A DNA stretch of 64,000 bases from Cherax quadricarinatus (Eukaryota; Arthropoda; Malacostraca; Decapoda; Parastacidae): NCBI RefSeq assembly GCF_038502225.1, contig NC_091308.1, forward strand, positions 24,287,716 through 24,351,715. The letters run 5' to 3'. Below, one piece after another: positions 52,681-63,185 of this stretch (the first letter of the stretch is position 1; each line of letters opens with the position of its first letter). Both the position numbers and the translations under genes were made by a program. The notes beneath the pieces are model-generated. The model saw only the letters and a list, made by a program, of their open reading frames with translations, had not been told where the DNA came from and ran no database searches.

Positions 52681-54455
52681 CCGGGTAGCTTGGGTAGATG
52701 GATAGCCGGGGGTAGACGGGTAGGTGTAGACGGACAGGTGTAGACGGGTAGCTGGGATAGACGGGTAGCAGGTGTAGACGGGTAGCTGGGATAGACGGGG
52801 AGCTGGGATAGACGGGTAGCTTGGGTAGACGGATAACTGGGGGTAGACGGGTAGGTGTAGACGGGTAGCTGGAGTAGACGAGTAGCTGGGGTAGACGGGT
52901 AGCTGGGGTAGACGGGTAGCTGGAGTAGACGAGTAGCTGGGGTAGACGGGTAGCTGGGGTAGACGGGTAGCTGGGGTAGGCGGGTAGCTGGGATAGACAG
53001 GTAGCTGGGATAAACGGGTAGCTGGGATAGACGGGTAGGTGTAGACGGGTAGCTGGGATAGACGGATAGATGTAGACGGGTAGCCGGGGTAGACGGGTAG
53101 CTGGGATAGACGAGTAGCCGGGGTAGACGGGTAGCTGGGATAGACGGGTAGCTGAGGTAGACGAGTAGCTGGGGTAGACGAGTAGCTGGGGTAGACGGGT
53201 AGCTGAGGTAGACGAGTAGCTGGGATAGACGGTAAACTGGGGTTAGACGGGTAGCAGGTGTAGACGGGTAGCTGGAGTAGACGAGTAGCTGGGGTAGACG
53301 GGTAGCTGGGATAGACGGGTAGCTGGGATAGACGGTTAAATGGGGGTAGATGGGTAGGTGTAGACGGGTAGCTGGAGTAGACGAGTAGCTGGGGTAGACG
53401 GGTAGCTGGGGTAGACGGGTAGCTGGAGTAGACGGGTAGCTGGGGTAGACGGGTAGCTGGGGTAGACGGGTAGCTGGGATAGACGGTTAACTGGGGGTAG
53501 ACGGGTAGGTGTAGACGGGTAGCTGGGGTAGACGGGTAGCTGGAGTAGACGGGTGGCTGGGGTAGACGGGTAGCTGGGGTAGACGGGTAGCTGGGGTAGA
53601 CGGGTAACTAAGATAGACGGTTAACTGGGGGTAGACGGGTAGGTGTAGACGGGTAGCTGGGGTAGACGGGTAGCTGGGGTAGACGGGTAGCTGGGGTAGA
53701 CGGGTAGCTGGAGTAGACGGGTAGCTGGGGTTGACGGGTAGCTGGGGTAGACGGGTAGTTGGGGTAGACGGGTAGCTGGAGTAGACGGGTAGCTGGGGTA
53801 GACGGGTAGCTGGAGTAGACGGGTAGCTGGGGTAGACGGGTAGCTGGGGTAGACGGGTAGCTGGAGTAGACGGGTAGCTGGGGTAGACGGGTAGCTGGTG
53901 TAGACGGGTAGCTGGAGTAGACGGGTGTCTGGGGTAGACGGGTAGCTGGGATAGACGGGCAGCTGGGGTACACGGGTAGGTGGGATAGACGGGCAGCTGG
54001 GATAGACGGTTAACTGGGGGTAGACGGGTAGGTGTAGACGGATAGCTGGGGTAGACGGGTAGCTGGGGTAGACGGGTAGCTGGGGTAGACGGGTAGCTGG
54101 AGTAGACGGGTAGCTGGGGTAGACGGGAAGCTGGAGTAGACGGGTAGCTGGGGTAGACGGGTAGCTGGGGTACACGGGTAGCTGGGGTACACGGGTAGCT
54201 GGGGTACACGGGTAGCTGGAGTAGACGGGTAGCAGTAGACGGGTGGCTGGGGTAGACGGGTAGCTGGGGTAGACGGGTAGCTGGGGTAGACGGGTAGCTG
54301 GAGTAGACGAGTACCTGGGGTAGACGGGTAGCTGGGGTAGACGGGTAGCTGGGGTAGACGGGTAGCTGGAGTAGACGAGTAGCTGGGTAGACGGGTAGCT
54401 GGGGTAGACGGGTAGCTGGGGTAGACGGGTAGCTGGGGTAGACGGGCAGGAAGCG
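52681..54455. repeat. 17-bp array, GGGTAGCTGGGGTAGAC type
   Basis: About 104 units of GGGTAGCTGGGGTAGAC with GGAG and GGAT variants. It shares GTAGACGGGTAGCTG with the 25-bp array on its left and lacks the CAGGGTGG part. A marker, GGTTAACTGGGGGTAGACGG, recurs near 53486, 53618 and 54009 with related forms near 52835, 53231 and 53338, next to GGGTAGGTGTAGAC. Minus-strand Pro/Tyr/Thr-rich frames are artefacts. Confidence 0.96.
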
Positions 54456-54559
54456 AGAGCCACACAATACAACATACAAATAAGAGTCTACAATCTTTAA
54501 GGCCCAACTCGTCTATTTTTACGACACCTGTGTAAAAGCAGAGGATTACAATGGTGAGC

Positions 54560-54845
54560 CTGGGGCGGGGAGTGCAGGTGTGGGGGCTGCAGGTGTGGGG
54601 GCTGCAGGTGTGGGGGCTGGAAGTGTGGGACTGTAGTGTAGGTGGCTGCAGGTGTGAGACTGCAAGCATGGGACTGCAGGTGTGTGTGGCTGCAAGTGTG
54701 GGGATGCAGGTGTGGGTGGCTGCTAGTGTGGGGGCTGCAAGTTTGGGACTACAAGTACGGGGCTGCAGGTGTGGGTGGCTGCAGGGGTGGGTGGCTGCAG
54801 GTGTGGGACGCTACAGGTATGGTGAGGTAATGCAGGTGTGGAACT
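54560..54845. repeat. Degenerate 13-17-bp GCTGCAGGTGTGGG repeats
   Basis: About 18 loose units of GGCTGCAGGTGTGG with many changes. Older than the neighbouring arrays. Confidence 0.85.
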
Positions 54846-54895
54846 GAAGGGGGTCAGGGGCTGCAGATGTGGGAAACGGGTAGGGTCTGTAGTTT

Positions 54896-56966
54896 GTGTG
54901 AACATGTATCCTGCTACCCCTCACTGTTGTCTGAACATGTATCCTGCAACCCTCGCTGTCTCAACATGTATCCTGCTACCTCACTGTTGTCTCAACATGT
55001 ATCCTGCTACCCTCACTGTTGTCTCAACATGTATCCTGCTACCCTCACTGTTGTCTCAACATGTATCCTGCTACCTTCACTGATGTCTCAACATGTATCC
55101 TGCTACCCTCACTGTTGTCTCAACATGTATCCTGCTACCTTCACTGTTGTCTCAACATGTATCCTGCTACCCTCACTGTTGTCTCAACATGTATCCTGCT
55201 ACCCTCACTGTTGTCTCAACATGTATCCTGCTAACCCTCACTGTTGTCTCAACATGTATCCTGCTACCCTCACTGTTGTCTCAACATGTATCCTGCTACC
55301 CTCACTGTTGTCTCAACATGTATCCTGCAACCCTCACTGTTGTTTCAACATGTATCCTGCTACCCTCACTGTCTCAACATGTATCCTGCTACCCTCACTG
55401 TTGTCTCAACATGTATCCTGCTACCCTCACTGTTGTCTCAACATGTATCCTGCTACCCTCACTGTTGTCTCAGTATGTATCCTGCAACCCTCACTGTCTC
55501 AACATGTATCCTGCTACCCTCACTGTTGTCTCAACATGTATCCTGCTACCCTCACTGTTGTCTCAGTATGTATCCTGCAACCCTCACTATCTCAACATGC
55601 ATCCTGCTACCCTCACTGTTATCTCAACACGTATCCTGCTACCCTCACTGTTATCTCAACATGTATCCTGCTACCCTCACTGTTCTCAACATGTATCCTG
55701 CTACCCTCACTGTTGTCTCAACATGTATCCTGCTACCCTCACTGTTGTCTCAACATGTATCCTGCTACCCTCACTGTTGTCTCAACGTGTATCCTGCTAC
55801 CCTCACTGTTGTCTCAACATGTATCCTGCTACCCTCACTGTTGTCTCAACATGTATCCTGCTACCTTCACTGTTGTCTCAACATGTATCCTGCTACCCTC
55901 ACTGTTGTCTCAACATGTATCCTGCTACCCTCACTGTTGTCTCAACATGTATCCTGCTAACCCTCACTGTTGTCTCAACATGTATCCTGCTACCCTCACT
56001 GTTGTCTCAACATGTATCCTGCTACCCTCACTGTTGTCTCAACATGTATCCTGCAACCCTCACTGTTGTTTCAACATGTATCCTGCTACCCTCACTGTCT
56101 CAACATGTATCCTGCTACCCTCACTGTTGTCTCAACATGTATCCTGCTACCCTCACTGTTGTCTCAACATGTATCCTGCTACCCTCACTGTTGTCTCAGT
56201 ATGTATCCTGCAACCCTCACTGTCTCAACATGTATCCTGCTACCCTCACTGTTGTCTCAACATGTATCCTGCTACCCTCACTGTTGTCTCAGTATGTATC
56301 CTGCAACCCTCACTGTTGTCTCAACGTGTATCCTGCTACCCTCACTGTTGTCTCAACATGTATCCTGCTACCCTCACTGTTGTCTCAACGTGTATCCAGC
56401 TACCCTCACTGTTGTCTCAACATGTATCCTGCTACCATCACTGTTGTCTCAACGTGTATCCAGCTACCCTCACTGTTGTCTCAACATGTATCCTGCTACC
56501 CTCACTGTTGTCTCAACGTGTATCCAGCTACCCTCACTGTTGTCTCAACATGTATCCTGCTACCCTCACTGTTGTCTCAACGTGTATCCAGCTACCCTCA
56601 CTGTTGTCTCAACATGTATCCAGCTACCCTCACTGTTGTCTCAACATGTATCCTGCTACCCTCACTGTTGTCTCAACATGTATCCTGCTACCCTCACTGT
56701 TGTCTCAACGTGTATCCAGCTACCCTCACTGTTGTCTCAACATGTATCCTGCTACCCTCACTGTTGTCTCAACGTGTATCCAGCTACCCTCACTGTTGTC
56801 TCAACATGTATCCTGCTACCCTCACTGTTGTCTCAACGTGTATCCAGCTACCCTCACTGTTGTCTCAACATGTATCCTGCTACCCCCACAGTTGTCTCAA
56901 CATGTATCCAGCTACCCTCACTGTTGTCTCAACATGTATCCAGCTACCCTCACTGTTGTCTCAACA
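54896..56966. repeat. 32-bp array with internal duplication
   Basis: About 65 units with TCAACATGTATCCTGCTACC and CTCACTGTTGTC. About 490 bp (55100-55588) recur at +726 bp (55826-56314), marked by the odd CTAACCCTCAC at 55231 and 55957. From 56320 a two-unit rhythm appears: ACATGTATCCTGC alternates with ACGTGTATCCAGC. All plus frames stay open as in the other arrays. Confidence 0.97.
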
Positions 56967-56974
56967 TTAGAGAC

Positions 56975-57430
56975 TTTTCGCAGCCTCTGCTAAATCTCTT
57001 GTTTTCATACGGAGCGATTCCGGTTTGCATGTTGGCAACTAGTCCCTTCAGGGTTTTCCAGGTACAAATTATGATGTACCTTTCTCGCCTACGTTCCGAG
57101 GAATACACTTCAGGGTACTTCAAACATTCCCAGTAGTTTAGATGTTTCACTGAATAAATATTGGCGGTGAAAGGTCTCTGTAAGTTTTCTAGTTCAGCAA
57201 TCTCGTTTGTCTTGAAAGAAACTGTTAGTATACAGGAGTATTCCTGCCTGGAGAGAACAGGTGACTTGAAGAGTATCATCACTGGCTCACCATCTCTTTG
57301 TCTGGAAAGTTCTAGTTGTGAGGCCTACAACTTTCCCTGCGCTAGCAATAGCAACCCTGATGAATTTGCTGTGTCCTTTGAATGTGAGATCTTCTGACGT
57401 CATCATTCCCATGTCTCACACATGGAATAT
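56975..57430 (-). pseudogene. LINE family C C-terminal fragment, minus strand
   Basis: The minus frame 57282-56950 reads MILFKSPVLSRQEYSCILTV, NLQRPFTANIYSVKHLNYW and ERRRERYIIICTWKTLKGL, matching 18690-18960. The upstream part (57290-57430) is broken. The array begins inside its last codons. Confidence 0.75.
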
Positions 57431-58124
57431 TCACTTTACTGAATGATTTGAATTATTTCCTCTATTGTTCCATAGCGAAGCAACCGGGTAATGAGCAGTA
57501 ATCAGCTTCGATACGACAGAAATCTCTCTCTCTGTCTCTCTCTCTCTCAAGTGGATGTTTGGTGGACTCTTGTTCCCTCCAGTACTGGTGGTTAATACAC
57601 TGGTGATTGTATATGTGATTCCCCAGAGTGAATGTCCTAGTGAGTGTCCCACTACCTCGTATTTTTCCTGGTCCACTTGCTGTTTTCCGACGTTTGTCTC
57701 TCTCTCCTTTTGAATTCGCTTCTCTCTCCAAAAAAATCGTGTTGTATTTTCCGTGTACTCGTATTTTTTTGGATTTACATTTCAGTAAAGTTTTGAAGCT
57801 TTAACATGGATCACAGCACTGCGTTATCTTGTGTGACGCCTTGCACAACTCACCGTGAAAAACACAGCATTTATTTTCATAACGACAATATCCCATTTTT
57901 CGAATATTCACGCACTTCCTGGAGCGTGTATCTGCATTTATTCCATTCTGTTATTTCCAAGTTTCCATATTTGCTTGAACCTTAGTATAGTATTTACATA
58001 AATTTATGTTTAAGTGTTTTTCTGTGAGTGTTTTATGTTTGAGTGTGTGTGACGAGCGTGCAACATAAACCAGAACGTTGCAACACTGCATTACTTCCAT
58101 TTGTAATAAGTATCAGATCAGTCA
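57431..58124. other. No gene seen
   Basis: Includes a short CTCTCT tract (57521-57550). Nothing else supported. Confidence 0.35.
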
Positions 58125-58230
58125 GGTTCTGATGGCTATGGAGGCCTGCAGGCCGCTGGCAGCAGGCAACAGGCCTCAGGCTGGGCTTCGGGAATCCCCG
58201 AACTCTCAAAACTGTCACAGGTATGATACA
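58125..58230 (+). repeat. Dispersed repeat, family T1 (copy 2)
   Basis: GGCAGCAGGCAACAGGCCTC, GGGCTTCGGGAATCCC and CACAGGTATGATAC parallel the T1 copies at both ends of the window. Confidence 0.4.
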
Positions 58231-58309
58231 GGCTTATACATTATTGCTGTGAAGATACAAACTGTGTAATATGTAAGACTAGTATGTGCATCATGACCTC
58301 CCCTGTTCG

Positions 58310-58460
58310 TCTACTTGTAGTCGATCCCTTGACTCATCGTCCCAGTGGCCCACTCCCTGACCAGAACTCCTGGGTGATGGCCTCGTCAATTAGGCTGTTG
58401 GTGCTAGCTGCACACAGTCCAACCTATGATTCACAGTCCGGCTGCTCAGGATCCGCTGAT
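58310..58460 (+). repeat. Dispersed repeat, family T2
   Basis: CTGACCAGAACTCCTGGGTG, CGTCAATTAGGCTGTTGGTG and CACAGTCCGGCTGCTCAGG match the T2 order with many changes. Confidence 0.45.
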
Positions 58461-58754
58461 AATTTCCTTTATGTATGAAAAAATGGTATTGAAAAATGTT
58501 GGTCCATATAAACTTAATGGCTATGACATAATGTCCACCAGCACCTCATTAACTTTAAAAAAATCCTGACCTGATTACTGCTTAACAAAATATACCAGTA
58601 TACCACACATATGCAGTGTCCCTGCTGGAATAACTCAACTATTAAATACAATGACTACGGAAAAGCAAAGCCTTACCCAGATGCATATTTATTCATGAAG
58701 GTGTGAAAATGTTAGAGTGCATATGAAATAAAGACTTACATGACAGAGGTGGTA

Positions 58755-58855
58755 GTTGGTGTGAGCGTAGCGTGGTGGGTGTAGGCGTGGCGGATGTGGG
58801 CGTGGCAGGTGTAGGAGTTGCAGGTGTGAGCGTGACAGGTGTCGGCGTTCTGTGG
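58755..58855. repeat. 18-bp minisatellite
   Basis: About five or six degenerate units of GGTGTGGGCGTGGCGG type. Confidence 0.75.
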
Positions 58856-58924
58856 TTAACAGAAGAGACCATCTTCATTTCAATCCTCCATCACACACCA
58901 CACAAATGCTCTTGGTGATCTGAT

Positions 58925-59205
58925 ACACTGGTGATCTCCAGTGACCTTCAGTACCATCTAGAGCGTCCACACTTGTTCCAGTTATTGTCATTAACACTGA
59001 AAGCGTCCATAATTGTTCCAGCTATCGTCAATAACACTGAGAGCGTCCATACTAGTTCCAGGGGCCTTCAGTAACACTGACTGTTCACACTAGTTCCAGA
59101 GACCGTCAGTAACACTAACAGTGTTCACACTTGTTCCAAAGACCGTCAGTAACACTAACAGTGTTCACACTTGTTCCAGAGACCGCCAGTAACACTGACA
59201 TCCAC
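58925..59205. repeat. 45-50-bp minisatellite
   Basis: About six units with ACACTTGTTCCAGAGACC, GTCAGTAACACTAACAG and TGTTC. The last three are the most alike. Confidence 0.85.
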
Positions 59206-59594
59206 ACAGCATTGTACAATATTTGTTTTTAACAATCCAAGACAAATATTTTTAACATCACGATCTGTACCACTTAAATTGGTGTTCGTTGTACATATAA
59301 ACACGTTCACTTTTTGTATATTACAAAACATTAACCCTGTCACACATACACTAACTCAAATGTTCTACAAGTATTTACACTAGTTACTCCGATAAGTGTA
59401 CGTGGTAAGAAAGTTTGCGTTGGATAAACGTGTTTAGGGCACCAAGTTCCTGGGGTCGGTGAGACTAGTACTGTCAGTAAAGCTCAAGGAATACTTTTGA
59501 TTTTTGTTAAGAGCGCCTCTGTAACATAAGCACACACCACTACATGGTTGGGATGGGAGGACCCGGGGTAAGCACAGGGGCACACAGGATATAT
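59206..59594. other. No gene seen
   Basis: Nothing recognised. Confidence 0.3.
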
Positions 59595-59710
59595 ACACGA
59601 GTATATGTATGAGACATGTATGTCTCAGTGTATATACACGGAGACATGTATGCCTTAGTGTATATATATTGAGACATGCATATCTCAGTGTATATACATG
59701 TAAACATGTC
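59595..59710. repeat. About 39-bp imperfect repeats
   Basis: Three units with GAGACATGTATGTCTCAGTG and TATATACAC. GAGACATGTATGTCTC is itself a palindrome. Confidence 0.75.
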
Positions 59711-60003
59711 TTAATGTAAATACGGTCAGAGTTAAATCTCATTTTTTAGAAATAAAATTTTTTTGACTGGTGCAGCCTTATTGCATCTTTAATTAATGAC
59801 TCTCATATAACTGATATACTTTAAACCCAATTAACCTACCAAACTACAGAGGTAGGCAGCCACTCTCACAGTGCTCTGACAGCCGCTCGCTCTACTAAAG
59901 TTGTGTACGGTTCGTCGCCGGTAACAAAACAACAAACGTAACGGTGACATCTGGCAGTAGGTGATACAAGTTATATAATTCGTTGAAAATATACGCTAGT
60001 TAT

Positions 60004-60240
60004 GTTGAAAATGGTATAAAATACCGACAAGTTGATGATTAAGACACATGTGCAACAGTTAGATATCTCTAGTGAGAAGAGTTTAGCTTCATGTAGCTGA
60101 ACTTTTCTCCAGGCTGAGAAACTGAACACCTCTAATACTATTTATCCAAGGCTGGTGGACTGATTACATCATATTCATTTCACTACTGTGTAGACGAAAC
60201 GTTTCAACACTAAAGATGCCCAACTGTTACACACGTGTCT
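60004..60240. repeat. Old foldback of hammerhead-like units
   Basis: Left: GGTATAAAATACCGACAAG and AAGACACATGTGCAACAG. Right: CACTACTGTGTAGACGAAAC, CAACACTAAAGATGCCC and ACACGTGTCTTAATT. The core before stem II is lost in both arms. It has the same plan as 21315-22013. Confidence 0.5.
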
Positions 60241-60360
60241 TAATTATCATACACTATTATGTAAGATTCGATGTAAAAAAAAATCAGGATCATTCGATCA
60301 ATATCTGTCTTGAGCGAAGAGCCACACAATTCAAATGACTCGCCGAACTGCATTATCCCA

Positions 60361-60425
60361 CCCCACCCCTTCAGGGTAAAGACACTGTACCTCCCATCTC
60401 CAGGACTCAAGACTGACGAGAACCT
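60361..60425 (-). repeat. 3' UTR scrap of the RTE-like LINE
   Basis: CCATCTCCAGGACTCAAG and neighbouring bases match 11985-12030, near the 3' end of the LINE at 11830-14890. Confidence 0.55.
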
Positions 60426-60609
60426 AAACTCCAGTTAGGACTCCAAATACCGAATAGTCTTATTTCCAACATTGTAGTCTAAATACAAGATATAGTCTTC
60501 TTTCTCTAGAAGGTTCTTATCGTAACATTCTTGTCGTTCCTAGAATGTTATTTTTTCCCGACGTTGCTGCCACCAGATCCATTGCATTCTTCTACCTTTT
60601 CGATTACAT

Positions 60610-60720
60610 TTTTAGATTTTGCCGCCGAAGCGGCTAATTTACTATGATCCCCATTTCCCTCCTGTGGACGGTAGCACAAAAGCATATGGATATATAAAAG
60701 GCCTAGGAACTAAGGCCCTA
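60610..60720 (+). repeat. Dispersed repeat, family T3 (copy 2)
   Basis: GCCGAAGCGGCTAATTTAC and CCTGTGGACGGTAGCACAAA correspond to 25070-25125. Confidence 0.45.
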
Positions 60721-60857
60721 AAAACGGTTAGCAAGAGTACTACCATATGTACTACTAAGTAGCCAAGCCTAAGTCTGGCTACTATATAACATCAGTCAGT
60801 CTACACTGCATGTTGCTCTGTAAATATGCTTGTCTACGCTCAACAATAACTCACATG

Positions 60858-60992
60858 GAGACAGAAACTCAGAAGATTGACTGATCTGTGTATTTTGACC
60901 CCCTTCTCGGAACCTCTTCTGCTGAAGAGGCTCCTAGACTGGGGTCGAAATATACAGATGAATCAATTTTTCTGAGCTTTTGTCTCGATATG
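60858..60992 (+). repeat. Foldback with hammerhead-like core
   Basis: Arms CTCAGAAGATTGACTGATCT and TCAATTTTTCTGAG type are complementary with changes. 60922-60950 reads CTGAAGA, GGCTCC, TAGACT, GGGGTC, GAAA: stem II pairs over six positions with wobbles, and there is no extra base after the core. Same plan as 15150-15262. Confidence 0.5.
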
Positions 60993-61149
60993 GGTAATTA
61001 CTGAGCAGTGATAAGTGTTCTACTCTTTAGTTATTCATGCTTTTCTACGTTTATGTTTTGCTATTATGATAAAAACAAATAAATTAGTGGACAAACAAAG
61101 AATGACAGTGGAGAGAAAGGCAAGGCAATAACTCCTGCAGAATCTAACA

Positions 61150-61620
61150 TACAAACTGTGAGAAAGCAAGAAATATAATGGATGAAGTAAGGTTAATTGT
61201 ATCAGCGGGAAACATAAATGAAACACAGATGTCACTCCAGTCAGCGAGTCCTGATTCAGGATGAAAAACAGAGATATGTTTGTTGAGTGCCGCATACTGG
61301 GTTACAAATTGTTCCACAATCATCAACAGGAGAGGGAGCAGAGTTCCTATGCATGTCAGGGATAATTTAAACTGTAGAATCGGAAATTATAAAAATGCAA
61401 GAGGGAGATATAGGGAATCTATTTGGAAGCAGTTTCTTGAAGGGCGTGAAAAACTGACTGTAATTGTGATTCACAGACCTTCAAATCTAAATAATGGTCA
61501 TGATAAACTTCGATGAGACGATACTGTTAAGGTGTCTAGGTACGAAAATGTAGTTTTAAAAGGAGATTTTAAATTCAGACAAATTTATTTGACTGATTTG
61601 ACAAGAATCTAAAGTCCAAC
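61150..61620 (+). pseudogene. CR1-like endonuclease fragment, heavily degraded
   Basis: MDEVRLIVSAGN at 61178 corresponds to IDELRLIASAGN at 25501. MHVRDNLNCRIGN, LEGREKLTVIVIHRPSNLN and YENVVLKGDFKFRQI follow in order. Stops at several places. An older copy than 25307. Confidence 0.75.
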
Positions 61621-61639
61621 GACTTTCTATGAACAGTAA

Positions 61640-62100
61640 ACTTTTCAATTCGCTCGTGTTCTCTCATTTGGAATATTGCTCAGTGTTGACGGCCCTGTTC
61701 ATGGCAGAAGAAATATCATAGCCTGAACAAATACAGAGATCGTTTACGGTGCGCACTGAGCCAACAAAGCATTTAAATTACTGAGAACGCCTTAAAGTCT
61801 TAAATATGTACTCAATGGAGCAGGGAAAGAGATATACATGGCAATATACACCTGGAAAGTACTTGACGGTCTTGTCCTAAATCTGCATATTGCCATAACA
61901 ACATCCTGAGGTAAGAAATATGGCAGGAAGTGCAAAATAAACCCAGTTAAAAGCAGAGGTGCAGTGGGAACAATAAAGAAACACTACATCAACGTCCGTG
62001 GCCCCAGATTATTCAACATCTTACCAAAATATATCAGAAACACTGCCGAGGAAAGTGAATATTTTAAAAACCTTTATATCTGTATTTATTTCCTTCTAGA
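61640..62100 (+). pseudogene. LINE family C C-terminal fragment
   Basis: AIYTWKVLDGLVLNLHI and RGPRLFNILPKYIRNTAE match the family order seen at 18900-19110. Several stops. Confidence 0.7.
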
Positions 62101-62384
62101 CATTTACTAAGAACTGGAGTAAAAATATTCGGTTCATTTTATCTATCGCTGTGTTTTGTTCACTGTTGTTGTTTTATGGGGTGACTCTTGTTCTTGCTTA
62201 CCGTTCTTATTTGAGTTCCTAATTATTTTTCCATATCTGAGCAACTGGATTTTGTCTCCTTAGAATATCTTGCTATTTTTCAGTCACTCACTGGAAGACT
62301 TTGTTTATATCCTCTTGTAACTTTTTGGTGTTCTTTACTGAGGTGACTTTCATCTGAAGAGGATGCTGCAAAACTGTGGTTCAT
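62101..62384. other. No clear content
   Basis: Possibly more LINE-derived DNA on the minus strand, too changed to assign. Confidence 0.3.
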
Positions 62385-62800
62385 GTTCATATCTATGTTT
62401 GTTATGAGAATGAGAAACAGGAGTGGCGCCAGGACTGTGCCTTGTGGTACTGAGCTTTTTACATTTCTAAGGCTAGATTTTGCCTTGTTTACTACTGCTG
62501 TTTTGTGTTCTCTTTGTTAGAAAATTGTAAATCCATATGCCTACTTTTCCTATTATACTCAATGATCTTATTTTATGTATTAATACTCCATGATCGCATT
62601 TGTAAAAATGTCAGAGTCAAGTCCATATACACCATGTTTGCATCAAGGCAATCTTCCATAACCCTTATTTCTTCACAGTGATCCAGTAGTTGTAATAAGC
62701 AATATTTCACTGTTCTAAATCCAGTTCTATTGGGTTATACAGGTCATATTTTTCCATAAAATTTATAACTTGACATCGCACCACCATCTCAAAGATTTTT
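62385..62800 (-). pseudogene. LINE reverse transcriptase core fragment, minus strand
   Basis: The complement gives KIFEMVVRCQVINFMEKYDL-like residues, a degraded VYMDLTLTFLQM (motif A region), NFLTKRTQ-like, then SSVPQGTVLAP-like residues spread over three frames. Probably family C. No frame is longer than about 40 codons. Confidence 0.5.
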
Positions 62801-62989
62801 ATTATGAGCGTAGTTAGTGGGAGCGGCAGTATATACATCAGCATGAGCCAGGTGATCACTCAGGCAAGGGGAGAATCGCCAACAAGATCGCTACCCGGAT
62901 AATATCGACTGCTTGGTTATCTTAGCGTGTTATCAGTTAGTTCCGGCCGACATGTAATAGTGACCCCTGACAGCTGACTCGCCACCTCC

Positions 62990-63185
62990 CACAAAATTTG
63001 TCACGACCACCACAAATATCTTCACCAGGTGTCACATCAACCAGACTGTGATGGATATGTGGGTCAACGGGTTACAAGTAGCAACAACTTGGATGGCCAG
63101 GCAAGCACCAGACGAGCCTGACCCATGGCCGGTCTCTTGGACTTTGAACTCATCAAAGGTATATCAAAGGTAAAGATACCTACAT
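62990..63185 (+). repeat. Dispersed repeat, family T1 (copy 3)
   Basis: CATCAACCAGACTGTGATGG, GGCCAGGCAAGCACCAGACG and the donor-like AAAGGTAAAG. It aligns with 40-205. Confidence 0.55.

Noticed and set aside
53487..54479. Minus-strand Pro/Tyr/Thr-rich frames resembling extensin- or cuticle-type repeats
   Set aside because: The 17-bp unit is open in several frames and the composition follows from the unit. No signal peptide with a proper start or non-repeat flank supports a gene.
54867..56993. Plus-strand frame of 708 codons rich in Cys, Pro, Leu
   Set aside because: Translation of the 32-bp array, open in three frames.
61035..61295. Minus-strand hydrophobic frame of 86 codons
   Set aside because: It is antisense to a CR1 endonuclease fragment on the plus strand.
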